Assembly (NCBI RefSeq): GCF_014652215.1
Contig: NZ_BMYJ01000011.1
Span: 57,081 to 121,080 of the forward strand
Reading direction: 5' to 3'
From: Neogemmobacter tilapiae
GTDB taxonomy: Bacteria; Pseudomonadota; Alphaproteobacteria; Rhodobacterales; Rhodobacteraceae
Length of the DNA stretch: 64,000 nucleotides
Of the stretch, positions 1-8,239 are shown piece by piece. The first letter of the stretch is position 1, and the number at the start of each line of letters is the position of its first letter. Both the position numbers and the translations under genes were made by a program. The notes beneath the pieces were generated by a model. That model saw nothing but the letters and a program-made list of their open reading frames with translations. It was not told where the DNA came from and searched no databases.

Positions 1-171
1 CGCCACCACCTGCCCAAAGTCCAACATGTCGCGCAGCATCGACCAACTGGCCGCCGCGCGCAGGTTAAGCGAAAGCCCTTCTTCGGCGGCAAAGCCCAAT
101 TCTTCGGCCACGATCAGGGGTGCTGCATCGACCAAGGGGATGAACCCCAGTGCCAAACGATCCTGCGTCAT
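1..171 (-). CDS. nasS: NasS-like nitrate/nitrite-binding sensor (3' part outside window)
   Basis: Only the first 57 residues lie in the window; the rest continues beyond base 1. The N-terminus reads as a NrtA/CmpA-type periplasmic-binding fold (LGFIPLVDAAPLIVAEELGF, then a Ser-Trp dipeptide near residue 42). No signal peptide is seen, which fits the cytoplasmic NasS sensor rather than an exported transporter subunit. Its ATG overlaps the nasT stop codon (ATGA), so the two should be co-translated. In Paracoccus and Azotobacter, NasS holds the antiterminator NasT inactive until nitrate or nitrite binds. The assignment rests on the N-terminal motif plus the nasT neighbour. A NrtA-type transporter subunit is the alternative. 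Confidence 0.72.
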   Translation of the reverse strand, partial: MTQDRLALGFIPLVDAAPLIVAEELGFAAEEGLSLNLRAAASWSMLRDMLDFGQVVA

Positions 172-752
172 CCCAGAATCTCCGCCGCTGTCACGATGGC
201 TTGCGCCACATCCGGCAAACGTTTGCCCTGATCCATCGCCGCCTTGCGCAGCAGGGCATAGGCCTGATCTTCGCCAATGCCCTTGGCCCGCATGATCAGC
301 CCCTTGGCCCGGTCGATCACCTTGCGCTCTTCCAGCGCCGCTTTGGTCGCCGCCAATTCGTTGCGCATTCGGCTGAACATGTGGAACCGCGCAATCGCGG
401 CATCGAGAATCGGCCTGATCCGTTCCGGCCGCAGCCCATCGACGACATAGGCGCTGACCCCCGCCTCAATCGCCGCGCGCGTCAGGCCCTGATCCGAACG
501 GTCGACGAACATCGCCACGGCCCGTTCCATCGGGCCAGAGGCCAAGGCCAATTCCTCCAGCATGTCCCGCGAAGGATTGGCGATGTCGATCAGCACCAAA
601 TCCGGGCGGATGTCGGCGATCCGCCGCGCCAGACCGCTTTCCTCACCGATGACCGTAATCTGATGATCGCCCGCCTCGCGCAGGGCGTCGACGATCAGAT
701 GCGCCCGGTCGCGGTCGCGTTCGACAATGATGATCCGCAGCTTTTCGTGCAT
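168..752 (-). CDS. nasT: NasT-type ANTAR antitermination response regulator
   Basis: This 194-residue protein has an N-terminal receiver-like domain (IIIVERDRDRAHLIVDAL; the phospho-acceptor region reads LVLIDIANPS) and a C-terminal three-helix ANTAR RNA-binding domain (ALEERKVIDRAKGLIMRAKG, then A-Y-x-L-L-R-K-x-A). ANTAR proteins bind paired hairpins in leader RNAs and prevent termination. NasT does this upstream of assimilatory nitrate/nitrite reductase genes. I chose the ATG at 752, giving MHEKLR, because upstream residues of the open frame do not resemble the family. The gene is followed directly by nasS with a four-base overlap. Confidence is high for the ANTAR class and good for NasT because of the neighbour. 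Confidence 0.88.
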   Translation of the reverse strand: MHEKLRIIIVERDRDRAHLIVDALREAGDHQITVIGEESGLARRIADIRPDLVLIDIANPSRDMLEELALASGPMERAVAMFVDRSDQGLTRAAIEAGVSAYVVDGLRPERIRPILDAAIARFHMFSRMRNELAATKAALEERKVIDRAKGLIMRAKGIGEDQAYALLRKAAMDQGKRLPDVAQAIVTAAEILG

Positions 753-875
753 GGCCCCCTCATTCGCCGCTTTGCGGCAAAGGCCAAGAGGCAGCCGATG
801 GAAAGCCATTCAACTTTCATCACTGCACATATTTCGAGCAAAGGATTGCAGGGAAGCCCGACCTTTGGGCGAAGG

Positions 876-1763
876 TCAGTTCCCGCCCTGCCCCAAGGCC
901 AGCGTCTCGGCCCGCAGCCATTCCATGAAACCACGTTGGTTCGACGACCATTTCGCCACCTCTTCCGCCGCAATCGGCTGGCCGATTACCGGCGCCTGCG
1001 GCTTGTCCAAGGCATAGGCGATTTCATGCACCAGCAGGCCCTGGCGGATGGTGGGCGAGACATGGCAAGCGATCTGATAGGCCCGGCTGTTCTGCCCCGG
1101 AAAATACACCGGCAAGATTGTTGCCCCGCTTTTCAGGATCATTTTGGCGGTAAAGGGGTTCCATTCCTTTTCCACGGCCCGGCCCCACCAACCGTCGGAA
1201 TTGGCCACGGCGCCTGCCGGGAACAGGACAATCGCCCCGCCCTTGGCCAGAACCTCCATCGCCTCGCGCCGCATGTCGAGGCCCTTTTGCAGGGCATCAT
1301 CCTCATGCGGGAAGGGCACGGGAATCATGAACTGGCTGACTTCCTGAATGTTGGAAATCAGGGAACGGGTCAGAATCTTGTAGTCGGTCCGCACCCGGCC
1401 GATGATCTCGGCCAGAACCATGCCGTCGACCAGACCATGCGGATGGTTCGACACGACCACCAAGGGGCCTGTCGCGGGAATCCGGGCGATTTGTTCGGCG
1501 GGGGTCCGCAGCTCGATCCCCATGATTTCCAGCGCACGCGGCCAGAAGGCCTGACCTTCCACCTTGTCCCGATGTTCGAACTTGCGGATACGCCGCAACA
1601 GGGTGATCTTGCCCGTCAGCCATTCCAGCGTGCGGATGAACCACTGCTTGGGCTTGCTGTCGAAAGTATGCGCATAGGAAAGCTTGCGCTTGTCATAGGG
1701 CCGGTATTCCGGATCATCGACAAAACGTGCCGTGCTGGGCGTATCGGTCGGGTGCATCTGCAT
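876..1763 (-). CDS. Lysophospholipid acyltransferase family protein
   Basis: About 295 residues, PlsC-like fold. Block I is VVSNHPHGLVDGMVL, a variant of the NH-x4-D catalytic motif of glycerolipid acyltransferases, similar to the form in putative-hemolysin/OlsA-like relatives. The FPAG block (IVLFPAGAVANS) that binds the acceptor phosphate follows. A C-terminal stretch, ILPVYFPGQNSRAY, is typical of the same subfamily. The start is uncertain: a TTG at 1775 and ATGs at 1763 and 1757 are all in frame, none with an ideal ribosome-binding site. It is the last gene downstream of ptsH and probably co-transcribed with the PTS-like cluster. The substrate is unknown; a role in membrane lipid or ornithine-lipid acylation is a guess. 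Confidence 0.75.
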   Translation of the reverse strand: MQMHPTDTPSTARFVDDPEYRPYDKRKLSYAHTFDSKPKQWFIRTLEWLTGKITLLRRIRKFEHRDKVEGQAFWPRALEIMGIELRTPAEQIARIPATGPLVVVSNHPHGLVDGMVLAEIIGRVRTDYKILTRSLISNIQEVSQFMIPVPFPHEDDALQKGLDMRREAMEVLAKGGAIVLFPAGAVANSDGWWGRAVEKEWNPFTAKMILKSGATILPVYFPGQNSRAYQIACHVSPTIRQGLLVHEIAYALDKPQAPVIGQPIAAEEVAKWSSNQRGFMEWLRAETLALGQGGN

Positions 1764-1796
1764 CGTCTGGGGCAAACCCTTTCGCCCTTGGGCGGC

Positions 1797-2066
1797 CTAA
1801 TTGTCTTCGCCGAAGCGGTTCGCCACTAGGGTTTCCAGCGCCTCGGCCAGCCCGGCGGCATCCGCCCCGCTGGTTCTGACGTCTATAGTCGTTCCGCGCG
1901 AGGCCGCCAACATCAAAAGCCCCATGATGCTGTCACCCGACACCGACATGCCGTCCTTGGTTACTTCGGCCCGGGCATCGAACTTTTCGACACATTCCAC
2001 GAACTTCGCCGAAGCGCGGGCATGAAGCCCCTTTTCGTTGACGATCTTCAGCGTCTTTTCAATCAA
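1797..2066 (-). CDS. ptsH: HPr phosphocarrier protein
   Basis: An 89-residue HPr. The phospho-accepting His15 lies in GLHARAS, and the regulatory Ser46 in SGDSIMGL is the site phosphorylated by HPr kinase, whose gene lies upstream in the same cluster. Translation probably starts at a TTG whose last bases overlap the stop of the EIIA gene (TTGA). A purine-rich AAGGGGGCAGGG just upstream serves as ribosome-binding site. In alphaproteobacteria this HPr is usually part of an incomplete, regulatory PTS without sugar permeases, relaying phosphate from EI-Ntr to EIIA proteins. No ptsI or EIIC gene is in the window. Confidence 0.95.
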   Translation of the reverse strand: MIEKTLKIVNEKGLHARASAKFVECVEKFDARAEVTKDGMSVSGDSIMGLLMLAASRGTTIDVRTSGADAAGLAEALETLVANRFGEDN

Positions 2067-2494
2067 GCCCTGCCCCCTTGCATCACACGCTCTGGCATCG
2101 CGTTTTCAGCCCCAAGGTCCAGGCTGTTGATGTATTTCCGCCCGGCGTCCAAGGCCAAGGCGACAGCGTCCGGCACATTCAAGTCACGCGACTTGGTCAG
2201 CTTGATCAGCATCGGCAGATTTGCGCCATAAAGAATGCGCCTATTTTGGCCCATGCAGGCCGGAAGCGACAGGTTCGAGGGTGAACCACCGAACATATCG
2301 GTCACCACGACGACCCCATCACCACGGTCCACCTTGTCGGCGGCCGCGCAGATTTCGGCCTGTTTTCGGCCGCGATTACATTCGTCCTCTATGGCGATGG
2401 CTGCCATACCCTCCTGCTTGCCGACAACATGTTCGACAGCGGAAAGATATTCCCGTGCCAGCCCGCCATGGGCGACAATGACTATCCCGATCAC
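2063..2494 (-). CDS. PTS EIIA component, mannose/fructose type
   Basis: A 143-residue EIIA-Man-like domain. The N-terminus IGIVIVAHGGLA places the active His at position 9. The DMFGGSPSN loop is typical of the family. Translation most likely begins at a GTG at 2494, eight bases after the rapZ stop; there is no ATG in the right place. It sits between rapZ and ptsH as in many Rhodobacterales and Rhizobiales, where it acts as a regulatory phosphate acceptor rather than a transporter part because no EIIB/EIIC partner is present. The regulated target in this organism cannot be read from the sequence. Confidence 0.9.
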   Translation of the reverse strand: MIGIVIVAHGGLAREYLSAVEHVVGKQEGMAAIAIEDECNRGRKQAEICAAADKVDRGDGVVVVTDMFGGSPSNLSLPACMGQNRRILYGANLPMLIKLTKSRDLNVPDAVALALDAGRKYINSLDLGAENAMPERVMQGGRA

Positions 2495-2501
2495 CCCAGG
2501 A

Positions 2502-3425
2502 TCACCCCGATGTAAGAGGCATCCCACCCGATGCCTTCCGTTCCAGCTCCCGGTGCCTTTTTGACACCGGCCAGCCCGCTTCTGCAAGCGCATCGCCCAT
2601 TTTTTCTGCAACTGCAACCGAACGGTGTTGCCCGCCGGTGCAGCCAAAGCCAATGGAGAGATGCGGTTTGCCCTCATCCTGCTGGGCGGGCAGCAGAAAA
2701 AGCAACATGGAGGTCAATTGGTCCAAGAATGGGGCGAAACGTGGATCCTCTTCAAGATGTGAAGAAACCCGCGAATCACGTCCATCCAAACTGCGCAAAC
2801 CGGCCACCCAATGCGGATTGGCGAGGAATCGACAGTCGAAAACCATGTCGACGCCACGGGGAATGCCCCGTTTGTAGGAAAAGCTTTCGACCGAAACCGC
2901 CATGCGGGCGGTATTGCCACGCCCGAACCAGCGCGAAATTTCCGATTTCAGATCATGAGGCGACAGGTCGGATGTGTCGATCAGCACATCGGCCCGCACG
3001 CGGATGGGTGCCAACAGGTCGATTTCGCGTTCCACCCCGCTGGCCGGATCGCCGTCGCGGGCCAAGGGATGCCGCCGGCGTGTTTCCTTGTAGCGGCGGA
3101 TCAGAACCTGCGGGGCTGCGTCCAGATACAGCACCTCGATGGTCAGACGCGGATCGCGCGTCAGGCTGTCGATCAGTTCGATCAGTGCGGTCACGTCGAA
3201 ATCGCGGTTGCGCACATCCAGACCCAAGGCGATGGGCCGACCCAAAGGCGGGCCATCCACCAAGCGGGGCACCAGCGAAAGCGGCAGGTTGTCGATCACC
3301 TCGTGACCCAGATCCTCCAGCGCATCAATCGCCGTGGACCGGCCCGCACCGGATGGGCCTGTGACCAACACCAGCCGCAGCTCGGGCTGGGCAGGGTCGG
3401 GAGTCGGGATTTGGACGTCACTCAT
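2502..3425 (-). CDS. rapZ: RapZ-family P-loop RNase adaptor / nucleotide-binding protein
   Basis: A 307-residue protein with the family Walker A ([11 protein letters not shown]), the conserved VIDNLP segment after it, and the C-terminal [11 protein letters not shown] signature. In Escherichia coli RapZ guides RNase E to the sRNA GlmZ to control glucosamine-6-phosphate synthase. In alphaproteobacteria the same family travels with hprK and PTS genes and its RNA target is not established. The start at 3425 (MSDVQI) removes a non-conserved upstream extension that overlaps hprK. The gene is placed between hprK (34 bases upstream) and the EIIA gene, within one minus-strand operon. Confidence 0.93.
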   Translation of the reverse strand: MSDVQIPTPDPAQPELRLVLVTGPSGAGRSTAIDALEDLGHEVIDNLPLSLVPRLVDGPPLGRPIALGLDVRNRDFDVTALIELIDSLTRDPRLTIEVLYLDAAPQVLIRRYKETRRRHPLARDGDPASGVEREIDLLAPIRVRADVLIDTSDLSPHDLKSEISRWFGRGNTARMAVSVESFSYKRGIPRGVDMVFDCRFLANPHWVAGLRSLDGRDSRVSSHLEEDPRFAPFLDQLTSMLLFLLPAQQDEGKPHLSIGFGCTGGQHRSVAVAEKMGDALAEAGWPVSKRHRELERKASGGMPLTSG

Positions 3426-3459
3426 CCGGCTAACCGCACAATCATCATGCAGGGCAGCG

Positions 3460-3879
3460 TCACGCATGGCGCTGGCCTTCAAGATAACACAGAAGCGCAT
3501 CAGCGAAATGGGGGCCGTCAATCCGGCGCACAAGATCAAGCGTCACGCCCAAAATGTCACAATGCCGTGCAACTGGCAGGCGTTCTGTTTCGACATCATC
3601 CAGATCCGCCACCAGCGCTAGGATTGTCTGATCCTGCACCCGCGCCGTGCGCAAGATGCCCATGTTGCGCGCTTCGATCAAACCGCGTCCCTGCGGTGGA
3701 CAGGTTGCGACCAATTGCCCGTTGCGCACTGCAAGCCGCGTCACATCATCGGCGATCAACGCCGCCCCTCGCGCCATCATGGCCAGTGCCAAACTGGATT
3801 TGCCGGAACCCGAGGCCCCCCGGATCAACAGGCCGCGCGCACCGAAAGCCACGCAACTGGCATGGAAGGATTGGATCAC
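3460..3879 (-). CDS. hprK: HPr kinase/phosphorylase, short alphaproteobacterial form
   Basis: 139 residues, corresponding only to the catalytic C-terminal domain of Bacillus-type HprK, as usual in alphaproteobacteria. It shows the Walker [10 protein letters not shown], the LIADDVT metal-binding segment and the signature [15 protein letters not shown]. It phosphorylates and dephosphorylates HPr on Ser46, which is present in the HPr encoded here. Its ATG overlaps the chvG stop codon (ATGA), so kinase and sensor are translationally linked. This connects the acid/envelope-sensing ChvGI system to PTS-based control, as known in Agrobacterium and Sinorhizobium relatives. Confidence 0.93.
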   Translation of the reverse strand: MIQSFHASCVAFGARGLLIRGASGSGKSSLALAMMARGAALIADDVTRLAVRNGQLVATCPPQGRGLIEARNMGILRTARVQDQTILALVADLDDVETERLPVARHCDILGVTLDLVRRIDGPHFADALLCYLEGQRHA

Positions 3880-5570
3880 ACCGGCAGGCCGACGACGAAC
3901 CGCGCACCAAGCGGATCGGTCGTCACATCGGCATCATTCGGGCGGATGTTTTCGGCCCAGATCACACCACCATGCGCCTCAACAATCTGTTTGGAAATGG
4001 CCAAGCCCAAACCCGAATGGTTTCCGAATTGGCCTTCGGGCCGTTCGGAATAGAAGCGCTTGAAAACCTTGGTCAGCGCCTGTTCAGGAATACCGGGGCC
4101 CGTATCTTCGACCACCACAAGCACACGGTTGCCGCGCCGACGCGCCCAGACCCGGACGGCATCGCCATCTTCGCAGAACGAGATCGCATTCGTGATCAGG
4201 TTCACAACAACCTGCGCCAGGCGCCCTTCGAGCCCACGAATAACAATGGCCTCTTTCGGCAGGTCAGTGATGAATTCGACGCCTTTTTCCCCTGCCTCTT
4301 TTGACAGATAGCTTGCGAGGTTCGTCACCGTCTTCATCAGGTCGAACTGTTCTTCTTCTTCCTTGACCAGTTCGCTGTCCAACCGAGAGGCGTTGGATAT
4401 ATCGCTGACCAATCGGTCTAGGCGCCGCACGTCGTGCTCGATCACTTCCAGCAGCTTTTCGCGCTGATCATCACGCTTGGCCACACGCATCGTCCCCACG
4501 GCGGAACGGAGGCTGGCCAAGGGGTTCTTGATTTCATGCGCGACATCCGCGGCGAATTGTTCGTTCGAGTCAATCCGGTCATAAAGCGCCGCAACCATTC
4601 CGCGCATAGCCACCGACAGGCGACCGATTTCGTCGGGTCGGGCTGTCAGATCGGGAATACGCACCCGTGCCGAAATCTTGCGGCTGTCACGGTCACGTCC
4701 CAGTTCAGCCGCCGCAGCCAAGTCGGACAACGGGTTTGAGATGGTCGAGGCCAAAAGAATTGACAAACCGACCGAGACAAGAAGTGCGATCAGAAACATC
4801 TGCAAGATCTGTTCACGGTCGCTGTTCACCAGCGCATCGACGTCCAAGCCATGCCGGGCCAGCGCCAAAACACCGACCTGTTCGTCACCGCGCAGAACGG
4901 GAACCGCGACAGCAAAGACCGCAGTCCCATCCGCGGCTTGGGCTGAGTGCACCTGAGGAGTGCCGCGGCGCGCTGGATCCATCGCCAAATCGGCATAGGA
5001 TCGCAGATCCACGGGTGGCGGTTTCTGACCCGGAGCCGACAAAACGCCGGACACAAAGCTCCATGTGCCATCAAGAGCTTTGGTCGCAAACAACGTATGG
5101 GCACCGCTTGTCGCCCCTTCATAGACTTGGCGTTCGGTACCGCTGCGTTCGCTGACCATGGTGCCGGATTGGTTGTAAAGGAACGCCTGGGTGCCGATGT
5201 CCAATGGAACATCCGCCAGCAACCCATCCGGCGTTGATCCAGGTTTTCCGACCTCGGTCGACATCAATTGCGCGGTCATCCAGGCTTGGGCCACCATAGC
5301 CTTTTCCTGCTGTATGGTCAGGCCATCGCGGTGCGGACTGATATACAGAATCCCTGAGACCATGATGACCAAGGCCATCAGATTGAACAGGATGATCTTG
5401 CGGGCCAGTGGTGACCGGTTCAGCGCCACCACGCTGCGTTTGCTGCGCGCTGCGCTGAATTCCTGATCAGCCAGCGCATCTGGCGTGACCCAGTCTTCCC
5501 CCAGAATCACCTCGCCACGCCGAGGGGCGCGGCTTTTGGCCACCGGGTTCAGGCGCGTGGACGCGGTCAT
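3876..5570 (-). CDS. chvG: ChvG-type sensor histidine kinase
   Basis: A 564-residue inner-membrane kinase. One membrane helix lies near residues 58-78. A periplasmic sensor region of about 175 residues follows, then a second helix near 256-277, a HAMP linker, the HisKA box with phospho-His345 (DVAHEIKNPLASL) and a C-terminal ATPase domain with GxG-type lid (DTGPGIPE). The domain layout matches ChvG/ExoS, whose partner ChvI is encoded nine bases upstream. In Rhizobiales the pair responds to acid and envelope state, with ExoR as periplasmic inhibitor; no exoR is in the window. The next gene downstream, hprK, overlaps by four bases. Confidence 0.93.
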   Translation of the reverse strand: MTASTRLNPVAKSRAPRRGEVILGEDWVTPDALADQEFSAARSKRSVVALNRSPLARKIILFNLMALVIMVSGILYISPHRDGLTIQQEKAMVAQAWMTAQLMSTEVGKPGSTPDGLLADVPLDIGTQAFLYNQSGTMVSERSGTERQVYEGATSGAHTLFATKALDGTWSFVSGVLSAPGQKPPPVDLRSYADLAMDPARRGTPQVHSAQAADGTAVFAVAVPVLRGDEQVGVLALARHGLDVDALVNSDREQILQMFLIALLVSVGLSILLASTISNPLSDLAAAAELGRDRDSRKISARVRIPDLTARPDEIGRLSVAMRGMVAALYDRIDSNEQFAADVAHEIKNPLASLRSAVGTMRVAKRDDQREKLLEVIEHDVRRLDRLVSDISNASRLDSELVKEEEEQFDLMKTVTNLASYLSKEAGEKGVEFITDLPKEAIVIRGLEGRLAQVVVNLITNAISFCEDGDAVRVWARRRGNRVLVVVEDTGPGIPEQALTKVFKRFYSERPEGQFGNHSGLGLAISKQIVEAHGGVIWAENIRPNDADVTTDPLGARFVVGLPV

Positions 5571-5579
5571 CGTAGCGCG

Positions 5580-6281
5580 TTACTCTTCGTTATAGCGATA
5601 GCCGATGCCGTAAAGGGTCTCGATCGCCGAGAAGTCCTGATCCGCCGTGCGCATCTTTTTGCGCAGGCGTTTGATATGACTGTCGATGGTCCTATCATCG
5701 ACATAGACCTGATCATCATAGGCTACATCCATCAGCTGATCCCGACTTTTCACAAAGCCGGGACGCTGGGCAAGGGCCTGCAACAACAGAAACTCTGTCA
5801 CGGTCAGGGAAACATCCATCCCCTTCCAGGTCACAGCATGGCGCAGCGGGTCCATCCGCAATTGGCCACGCTCCATGATCTTGGTCTCTTCGGTCGTTGC
5901 CACCTCACCCGTGGCAATCGCGTCCTGGCGGCGCAGAAGCGAACGAATACGTTCGACCAAAAGCCGCTGACTGAAGGGCTTCTTGACATAATCGTCCGCG
6001 CCCATTCGCAGGCCCAGAACCTCGTCGATCTCGTCATCCTTCGATGTCAGGAAAATTACCGGCATCGCGCTTTTCTGGCGGATGCGTTGTAACAGATCCA
6101 TCCCATCCATGCGTGGCATCTTGATGTCCAAGACTGCCATATCGGGCATCCGCCGGTTAAAGGCATCCAGCGCCGATTGTCCGTCGTTGTAGGTCTCAAC
6201 CTCAAATCCCTCGGCTTCCAGTGTCATAGACACTGACGTCAGGATGTTCCGGTCATCATCAACCAGTGCGATACGTGACAT
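5580..6281 (-). CDS. chvI: ChvI-type response regulator, OmpR family
   Basis: A 233-residue two-domain regulator. The receiver domain has acidic DDD at 8-10, phospho-acceptor Asp52 in [12 protein letters not shown] and Lys in YVKKPF. The C-terminus is an OmpR/PhoB winged helix ([17 protein letters not shown], then [16 protein letters not shown]). It is first in the minus-strand cluster and is divergently transcribed from pckA, the classic chvI-pckA arrangement of alphaproteobacteria. A 294-base gap separates the two start codons and should carry both promoters. Confidence 0.94.
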   Translation of the reverse strand: MSRIALVDDDRNILTSVSMTLEAEGFEVETYNDGQSALDAFNRRMPDMAVLDIKMPRMDGMDLLQRIRQKSAMPVIFLTSKDDEIDEVLGLRMGADDYVKKPFSQRLLVERIRSLLRRQDAIATGEVATTEETKIMERGQLRMDPLRHAVTWKGMDVSLTVTEFLLLQALAQRPGFVKSRDQLMDVAYDDQVYVDDRTIDSHIKRLRKKMRTADQDFSAIETLYGIGYRYNEE

Positions 6282-6575
6282 TCCCCAATCCCGCTCTGCC
6301 CGGCCCGTTCAGGCCATTTTTTCAACATGATCCGGGTTCCGCCCAAAAGAATCAATACTTAACTGCGAATCAGCGACCAATTGCTGTCCCTTTGAACGCG
6401 CCCCACCCCCAAGGCGCGGCAGAAATGCACCGCTTTGGGGCGGCACTGAAAATGATTGCGCTAACCGGAAATCTGTTGGCGCTAACGGACTAAATATATG
6501 CCTTCCTTGAGGAAAAATCTGGTTCTAAAGGGATCATGGCGAAGAAATCCGCTTTTTGACCCCGTGGGAGGAACC
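6282..6575. promoter_or_regulatory. chvI-pckA divergent promoter region with GCGCTAAC direct repeats
   Basis: This 294-base intergenic stretch separates the two divergent start codons. Two copies of GCGCTAAC lie at 6458-6465 and 6479-6486, 21 bases apart, on the same face of the helix. A TAAATA element follows at about 6491-6496 and could be the pckA -10 box, with the second repeat over its -35 position. The pckA ribosome-binding site GGGAGGA is at 6566-6572. In Sinorhizobium pckA is controlled by the LacI-type PckR; whether the repeats bind such a protein is inference. Confidence 0.5.
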
Positions 6576-8174
6576 ATGACCAACACAGCCCAAAAACCGA
6601 ATATCCACCTTGAAGCCCAGGGATTTGCCGGTGTGGGTCATGTCTATTACAACCTTTCTGAACCGGCGCTGATGGAATTGGCGGTTGCAAGGGGCGAAGG
6701 GCGGGTTGGTCAAGGTGGGGCATTCCTGTGTTCGACCGGGCAATTCACCGGGCGTTCGCCAAAGGACAAATTCGTGGTCCGGACGGCGGCGACCGAAAAC
6801 ACCATCTGGTGGGACAACAACGCCCCGATGACGCCCGATGCCTTTGATCGGCTAGAAGCGGACATGAAGGCGCATATGCAGGGACGCGCGCTGGTGGTGC
6901 AGGATCTGTTCGGCGGTGCTGACCCCGCCCACCGGATCAGTGTGCGGATGGTGACGGAACTGGCCTGGCACGGGCTGTTCATTCGTCATTTGTTGCGCCG
7001 CCCCGACATGGCCGAGCTTGCAGCCTTTGCGCCAGAATGGACAGTGGTGAACTGTCCCTCGTTCAAGGCTGATCCCGCGCGGCACGGCACCCGGACGGAA
7101 ACGGTCATCGCGCTGAATTTCGACAAGCGGCTGATCCTGATCGGAAATACCGCCTATGCCGGGGAAAACAAGAAGGCCGTCTTCACCGTGCTGAACTATC
7201 TTTTGCCCGAAAAAGGCGTCATGCCGATGCATTGCTCGGCAAACCATGCACCGGGAAATCCTGATGATGCCGCCGTCTTCTTCGGCCTGTCCGGCACCGG
7301 CAAGACCACGCTTTCGGCAGCACCCGACCGGGTGCTGATCGGCGATGACGAACATGGATGGTCCGACAGCGGCATCTTCAATTTCGAAGGCGGTTGCTAT
7401 GCCAAGACCATCGGCCTGCGGGCCGAGGCGGAACCCGAGATCTACGCCACGACCAAACGCTTTGCGACCGTGGTGGAAAATACCGTGTTTGACCCCGACA
7501 CGCTGGAAATCGACTTTGACGATGACAGCCTGACCGCCAATACCCGCTGTGCCTATCCGCTGGACTACATCAGCAATGCCAGCGCCACGGGTCTGGCGGG
7601 CCATCCGCGGCATGTCGTGATGTTGACCTGCGATGCCTTTGGTGTTCTGCCGCCCATCGCGCGGCTCACCCCAGCGCAGGCGATGTATCATTTCCTGTCG
7701 GGCTTCACCTCAAAAGTCGCGGGCACGGAACGCGGCGTCACCGAGCCCCAACCAACCTTTTCCACGTGTTTCGGCGCCCCCTTCATGCCGCGGCGGCCTG
7801 AGGAATACGGTGCGCTTTTGCAATCCAAGATCGCCCATCATGGTGCGAGCTGCTGGCTGGTCAACACCGGCTGGACCGGCGGGGCCTATGGCACGGGGAG
7901 AAGGATGCCGATCAAAGCCACCCGCGCCCTGCTGGCGGCGGCTTTGGACGGAACCTTGGCGCAAGGGGCTTTCCGCAAGGACGCGCATTTCGGTTTTGAG
8001 GTGCCGCTTGCCGTGCCCGGCGTCGATTCCACCCTGCTCGACCCGCGCCGCACATGGGCCGATCCCTTGGCCTATGACACCGCAGCCAAACGTCTTGTCG
8101 GCATGTTCATCGACAATTTCGCCCAATATCAGGACCATATCGCCCCCGAGGTGCGCGCCGCCTCACCCATCTGA
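6576..8174 (+). CDS. pckA: Phosphoenolpyruvate carboxykinase (ATP)
   Basis: A 532-residue ATP-type PEP carboxykinase, normal length for the family. It converts oxaloacetate plus ATP to PEP, the entry step of gluconeogenesis. Visible motifs are the substrate-binding [12 protein letters not shown], the kinase-1a P-loop [11 protein letters not shown], the metal-binding IGDDEHGW and the C-terminal NTGWTGG with [12 protein letters not shown]. The ATG at 6576 has a strong GGGAGGA Shine-Dalgarno seven bases upstream, preferred over an in-frame ATG at 6498. Position beside chvI fits growth on organic acids and acid-linked control. Confidence 0.96.
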   Translation: MTNTAQKPNIHLEAQGFAGVGHVYYNLSEPALMELAVARGEGRVGQGGAFLCSTGQFTGRSPKDKFVVRTAATENTIWWDNNAPMTPDAFDRLEADMKAHMQGRALVVQDLFGGADPAHRISVRMVTELAWHGLFIRHLLRRPDMAELAAFAPEWTVVNCPSFKADPARHGTRTETVIALNFDKRLILIGNTAYAGENKKAVFTVLNYLLPEKGVMPMHCSANHAPGNPDDAAVFFGLSGTGKTTLSAAPDRVLIGDDEHGWSDSGIFNFEGGCYAKTIGLRAEAEPEIYATTKRFATVVENTVFDPDTLEIDFDDDSLTANTRCAYPLDYISNASATGLAGHPRHVVMLTCDAFGVLPPIARLTPAQAMYHFLSGFTSKVAGTERGVTEPQPTFSTCFGAPFMPRRPEEYGALLQSKIAHHGASCWLVNTGWTGGAYGTGRRMPIKATRALLAAALDGTLAQGAFRKDAHFGFEVPLAVPGVDSTLLDPRRTWADPLAYDTAAKRLVGMFIDNFAQYQDHIAPEVRAASPI

Positions 8175-8183
8175 TCCTATGGG

Positions 8184-8239
8184 TTGACAAAGATCATCGC
8201 CCCCTTATCTTTACATTGGAAAGATAAGGGGGCGATGAT
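8184..8239 (+). promoter_or_regulatory. Promoter overlapped by a perfect 20-bp inverted repeat
   Basis: A TTGACA box (8184-8189) is followed after 16 bases by TATCTT (8206-8211), a plausible sigma-70 promoter for the reductase gene. A perfect 20-base-pair inverted repeat covers 8193-8212 and 8220-8239, with a seven-base spacer ACATTGG. It spans the -10 element, the probable transcription start, the ribosome-binding site and the start codons ATGATG. No T-run follows it, so it is not a typical terminator for pckA. A repressor operator is the simplest reading. Confidence 0.55.

Noticed and set aside
150..1829. A 559-codon open frame on the plus strand
   Set aside because: It is antisense to nasT and the acyltransferase. 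Its residues (His/Arg/Gln-rich) are the usual mirror of GC-rich codons, with no domain or ribosome-binding site.
2811..4304. A 497-codon plus-strand frame across rapZ, hprK and chvG
   Set aside because: It is antisense to three recognised genes and shows only compositional bias.
8193..8239. The palindrome as a terminator for pckA
   Set aside because: No T-tract follows either arm, and the repeat includes the start codons of the next gene.
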